Below, in pieces: positions 60,621-64,000 of a stretch of 64,000 nt of DNA (within the stretch, counting starts at the first letter, position 1; each line of letters begins with the position of its first letter). Position numbers and translations under genes: made by a program. The notes beneath the pieces were generated by a model. The model ran no database searches. It was not told the DNA's origin and saw only the letters and a list, made by a program, of their open reading frames with translations. The DNA is taken from positions 144,345 through 208,344 of the forward strand of contig NZ_FOTS01000001.1 in assembly GCF_900114615.1 (NCBI RefSeq), written 5' to 3'. Source of the stretch: Pelosinus propionicus DSM 13327 (GTDB lineage: Bacteria > Bacillota > Negativicutes > DSM-13327).

Positions 60621-62393
60621 GTGAAGGTCGTTTTATCAACATTGAATGCAAAGTATATTCATTCGTCATTAGCTTTGAAATATCTGAAAAAGACTTGTAA
60701 CACAGTAAATTCTGAGATTGTGGTTAAAGAATATACTATTAATAATGATTTACTTGTCATCTTAAGTGATATCTATAGTGAAAAACCTCATATTATTGGG
60801 TTGGCCTGTTATATATGGAATATTGATATGACTTTGAAACTGGCTGGACTGCTTAAAAAAGTATTACCTGAAGTGGTTATTATACTGGGAGGGCCAGAAG
60901 TGTCCTATGATCCTTTAGATGTGATGAAAAGAAATATTGAGATTGATTATGTGGTGCAAGGAGAAGGAGAAGATATTCTTCGGACATTATTGACCGCACT
61001 AACCTCCAATACAACGGTTCATAGCATTGAAGGTTTGTCATTTCGGCAAAAAGAAGAAATTATTGTGGGCAAGCCGCAAGTCATTGGAAATCTGAATGCG
61101 ATACCTTTTCCTTATGGTGATAGTGATATGGATCAGCTTAAAGATAAAATTATTTACTATGAAAGTGCTCGAGGATGTCCTTTCTCGTGCCAATATTGTC
61201 TATCAAGTGCTACCTCAGGTGTACGTTTTTTACATTTAAATCGGGTATACAAGGAATTAGAATTTTTTATTAAACATAATGTAAGGCAAGTAAAATTCGT
61301 TGATCGAACTTTTAATGCCAAGAAAGAGCATTACTTGCCTATACTACGTTATTTAGCAAAACAAGATTGTCCTACTAATTTTCATTTCGAAATTGCTGTT
61401 GATCTTCTAGATGATGAGGTGTTAAATTTTTTGAAAGATGTACCAGTTGGAAGATTTCAATTTGAAATTGGTATTCAATCTACTTATAAACCTACACTTA
61501 ATAAAATTTCCAGGTATAATAATTGGTCTAAAATCGTTGAGCATGTAACACGTATTATTTCAAATGAAAATATTCATGTACATTTAGATTTAATTGTAGG
61601 GCTGCCTTATGAAAATTATAACCAGTTTGGCGAGTCTTTCAATGATGTCTATCAGTTGCGGCCACATATGTTACAAATCGGTTTTTTAAAAATGTTAAAA
61701 GGAGCTGGACTTCGTAATTTTGCCAATGAGTGTGGCTATGTATTTTTAGATGAAGCACCTTATGAAGTATTAAGTAATGATAATTTAACTTATGGGGAAG
61801 TAAGAAAGCTTAAAATAGTAGAAGAAGTTTTTAATCAGGTATATAATACAGGACGCTTCAAGTATACGTTAGATTTTTTAATTCGATTACACGGTGGCAA
61901 TGCTTTTCGTTTTTACCATGATTTATCCACTTATTGGGAAGAGGAACAACTGCATTTAGTCGCTCATAGTAATAAATCCATCTTTAAATACTTATTGGAT
62001 TTTTGTTCGATCCATCATGAACACGAGAGAAGCGTGTGTCAGGAATTTTTAAAGTTTGATGCTCTTATGAATGAGAAAGGAAAATTGCAACCAGAGTTTT
62101 TGCCATGGAATCAAGATCAATGGATGGAAGAAAAAAATCAATTTTGGCGTAATGCAAATGTGGTGTGCAATTACATACCTGATTATATTTTCACTACGTG
62201 GCGGGACCTTAAAAAGAAATACCATATTGAGGTTTTTTCAATCGACCTGTTGGAATACATAAAACAGCCAGGTCAGATTAGCTATAGGAAAACACCCGTA
62301 CTTTTCTCGTATGAACAAGATAGGACTCAATACCAATATATTGCATGTGATGATTTTAAAAATATCGAGGGGCGGGATTATCATGCGTTATAA
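60621..62393 (+). CDS. B12-binding domain radical SAM protein (DUF4080)
   Basis: A 590-residue protein. The N-terminal B12-binding-like domain (VVLSTLNAKYIHSSLALKYL to about 140) is followed by a radical SAM core with the CX3CX2C motif GCPFSCQYC near residue 193, and a C-terminal DUF4080 (about 370-560). This family often acts on RNA or natural products, but here no substrate can be named. The start is GTG 60621, after GGAGTGATTG, giving the family N-terminus; two earlier in-frame starts are rejected. It overlaps the following radical SAM gene by 11 bases. Confidence 0.88.
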   Translation: MKVVLSTLNAKYIHSSLALKYLKKTCNTVNSEIVVKEYTINNDLLVILSDIYSEKPHIIGLACYIWNIDMTLKLAGLLKKVLPEVVIILGGPEVSYDPLDVMKRNIEIDYVVQGEGEDILRTLLTALTSNTTVHSIEGLSFRQKEEIIVGKPQVIGNLNAIPFPYGDSDMDQLKDKIIYYESARGCPFSCQYCLSSATSGVRFLHLNRVYKELEFFIKHNVRQVKFVDRTFNAKKEHYLPILRYLAKQDCPTNFHFEIAVDLLDDEVLNFLKDVPVGRFQFEIGIQSTYKPTLNKISRYNNWSKIVEHVTRIISNENIHVHLDLIVGLPYENYNQFGESFNDVYQLRPHMLQIGFLKMLKGAGLRNFANECGYVFLDEAPYEVLSNDNLTYGEVRKLKIVEEVFNQVYNTGRFKYTLDFLIRLHGGNAFRFYHDLSTYWEEEQLHLVAHSNKSIFKYLLDFCSIHHEHERSVCQEFLKFDALMNEKGKLQPEFLPWNQDQWMEEKNQFWRNANVVCNYIPDYIFTTWRDLKKKYHIEVFSIDLLEYIKQPGQISYRKTPVLFSYEQDRTQYQYIACDDFKNIEGRDYHAL

Positions 62394-63324
62394 CGCTTAT
62401 TCAGATTTTCTTCGCCAACGTTATGGTGAAAAGGTATATAAATTGCCTGTCAGTTTACCTGTTACTTGCCCTAATCGCGATGGCAGTTGTGGACAGGGAG
62501 GATGTGTATTTTGTGGCGAAATTGGTGCTGGATATGAAAATTTACCTGCTTCTATGACTGTAGCAATGCAAATTGCAGCAAATCGTGTTCACATCGCGGC
62601 AAAATATAAAGCGAAAAAATTTATTCCTTACTTTCAGAATTTTAGCAACACCTATCTGCCGCTACAACAGCTTGAGCAGTATGTTCATGAAGCTTGCCAA
62701 GAAGATGTAGTGAGTATTTCGCTGGCAACTCGGCCAGATTGTGTGAATGATCAATATCTAGAAATGTTGTCAAACATTAGTCGAGCAAATAATGTTGACA
62801 TCTGTATTGAATTAGGGCTTCAAACTGTAAACTATCATTCATTAAAAAAAGTAAATAGAGGACATACATTAGCAGAGTTTCTGGATGCAACTCTACGGAT
62901 TAAAGCGTATAATATTGAAGTTTGCGCTCATATTATATTGAATTTACCTTGGGATAATGAGCTAGATGTAATTGAAAGTGCTAAAATATTATCAGCTATG
63001 GGAGTTGATCAGGTAAAGCTTCATGCACTGTATATTGTAAAAAATACCACAATGGCTGATTGGTATCAAAAAGGTGAAATAAATCTAGTTTCAAAAGATG
63101 AATATGTAGAAAGAGTAGTAACCTTTTTGGAATATTTACATTCCGATATTACGGTACAGCGCTTAATTGGTAGAGCTCCAGAAAAAAATACTTTATTTAC
63201 GAATTGGCAAACAGGCTGGTGGAAAATCCGTGATGATATTGAAAAGACGTTGGTTGATCGAGATACTTGGCAAGGGAAACGCTGTAATTATCTTAATGGT
63301 AGTGCTGTACAAAAATTTCTTTAA
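62383..63324 (+). CDS. TIGR01212-type radical SAM protein (YhcC-like)
   Basis: A 313-residue radical SAM protein of the YhcC/TIGR01212 group. It begins RYNAYSDFLRQRYGEKVYKL and has the cysteine motif CPNRDGSCGQGGCVFC with a longer spacing than usual. The centre has FIPYFQNFSNTYLP and the C-terminus KGEINLVSKDEYVERVV. The biochemical role is unclear. Its start overlaps the end of the previous gene, so the pair is coupled. Confidence 0.9.
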   Translation: MRYNAYSDFLRQRYGEKVYKLPVSLPVTCPNRDGSCGQGGCVFCGEIGAGYENLPASMTVAMQIAANRVHIAAKYKAKKFIPYFQNFSNTYLPLQQLEQYVHEACQEDVVSISLATRPDCVNDQYLEMLSNISRANNVDICIELGLQTVNYHSLKKVNRGHTLAEFLDATLRIKAYNIEVCAHIILNLPWDNELDVIESAKILSAMGVDQVKLHALYIVKNTTMADWYQKGEINLVSKDEYVERVVTFLEYLHSDITVQRLIGRAPEKNTLFTNWQTGWWKIRDDIEKTLVDRDTWQGKRCNYLNGSAVQKFL

Positions 63325-63413
63325 AATTGTCTTCCAAGTTTTTCTTTACAAGAAAAGCTTTTGTTGCTACAATGAGCCTTGTGATTTTTAAAATAGAGGT
63401 GTAAGTTAAACAC

Positions 63414-63569
63414 ATGGAAAAATTAGAGCTGTTATCTCGTATTGAAAAATTATCTTTGTTGTTACATAGTGATGATTTAGCTAAATATAATTTAGCTAAT
63501 GAAAGTATAATTGAAATAAAGCGGGTATTAGATGAATTGAGTGAGACCTACATTACTACATATTGTTAA
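63414..63569 (+). CDS. Small unknown protein, weakly Spo0E-like
   Basis: A 51-residue helical protein (MEKLELLSRIEKLSLLLHSD...). The end IIEIKRVLDELSETYI has a spacing like the Spo0E signature but lacks its serine-glutamine. The ribosome binding site is weak (TAGAGGTG, 15 bases upstream). Size and helix pattern favour a real gene. It is the last feature before the rRNA promoter. Confidence 0.4.
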   Translation: MEKLELLSRIEKLSLLLHSDDLAKYNLANESIIEIKRVLDELSETYITTYC

Positions 63570-63688
63570 TGAGTGTATAACAAATGGCGATAGGTATTGT
63601 CGTTAGAATTGAGTTATAACCTTAAATTCTAACGGCATATAACTTCGCAATTGGTTTCTATATAAAAAAAAAATATATAATAAAAAAG

Positions 63689-63718
63689 TTGACAATAATA
63701 AAACTGTTATGTTATTAT
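63689..63718 (+). promoter_or_regulatory. rRNA operon promoter
   Basis: TTGACA (63689-63694) and TATTAT (63713-63718) with an 18-base spacer, about 210 bases before 16S. A leader with TTCCTTGAAAACTAAACAAT (63781-63800) follows, a sequence common in Firmicutes rRNA leaders. Confidence 0.7.
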
Positions 63719-63931
63719 ATAGAAGTTGCTTGCGGGTGACAATGAAGTTTTCGAAATGAAAGTGTTATAAATGTTGTGTGTTCCTTGAAAACTAAACAAT
63801 GTAAGTAAGGTTAAAATAAGCCAGATGTGCGGTACTCGTTTTGGAGTACAAAACAGTTGGTTCATGCAAATGAACTAACACAAACAATTTGTTTTTTTAA
63901 AAAGAGCCATCAAGGTTCTTCATAAATAACT

Positions 63932-64000
<69 letters not shown>

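Overview
The window comes from a low-GC, endospore-forming member of the Firmicutes that appears to have an outer membrane, most likely of the class Negativicutes (Sporomusaceae, Pelosinus/Sporomusa-like). Sporulation genes (yqfC/yqfD, yyaC, sigK, Spo0E-like) sit beside an LptA/OstA-like protein and an OmpH/Skp-like protein, which belong to cells with an outer membrane. The genus is inferred from gene content and the 16S start, not from a search.

Layout. 1-6.8 kb: end of a HerA-like ATPase, then yqfC-yqfD and pgpH(yqfF)-ybeY-dgkA-cdd-era. 7-14.4 kb: CNNM/CBS transporter, yqzL, recO, a DUF4342 protein, T-box-controlled glyQ-glyS, and a PpsR-type regulator with no ordinary start codon. 14.4-22.9 kb: a lone LptA-like protein, dgt, dnaG, sigA, four tRNAs, trmK, a Nif3-like gene, RNase P RNA and thioredoxin. 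23.1-28.8 kb: a radical SAM/SPASM protein and a membrane-bound, Tat-exported [NiFe] uptake hydrogenase (small and large subunits, cytochrome b, protease, HupH-like). 28.9-35.9 kb: DUF1540, chorismate mutase, glycosyltransferase, a c-di-AMP riboswitch in front of an NlpC/P60 hydrolase, zur-znuC-znuB with a perfect palindromic operator, a Na/Pi-cotransporter homologue and yyaC.

36.0-44.5 kb is the standout. The gene for the late mother-cell sigma factor sigma-K is broken into THREE pieces by TWO separate intervening elements. Element 1 (5,288 bp) enters at the AATGA(A) codons after DKEG, the site I recall for the Bacillus subtilis skin element. It carries a large serine recombinase, a Spo0E-like gene, an OmpH-like gene and an IS3-family insertion. 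Element 2 (2,392 bp) enters 213 bp further on, inside the region 4.2 helix-turn-helix, between two 17-bp direct repeats. It carries its own unrelated-looking large serine recombinase and two tiny ORFs. Removing both on paper restores one 232-residue pro-sigma-K reading frame. Each recombinase gene lies against the left end of its element and reads toward that end.

44.5-64 kb: a possible frameshifted small gene, three unrecognised genes, NAD synthetase, two free-standing tRNA-editing proteins, threonine synthase, PEP carboxykinase, a split NHEJ set (ligase, Ku, polymerase), oligoendopeptidase F, an amidase, two radical SAM proteins, and an rRNA promoter with the first bases of a 16S gene.
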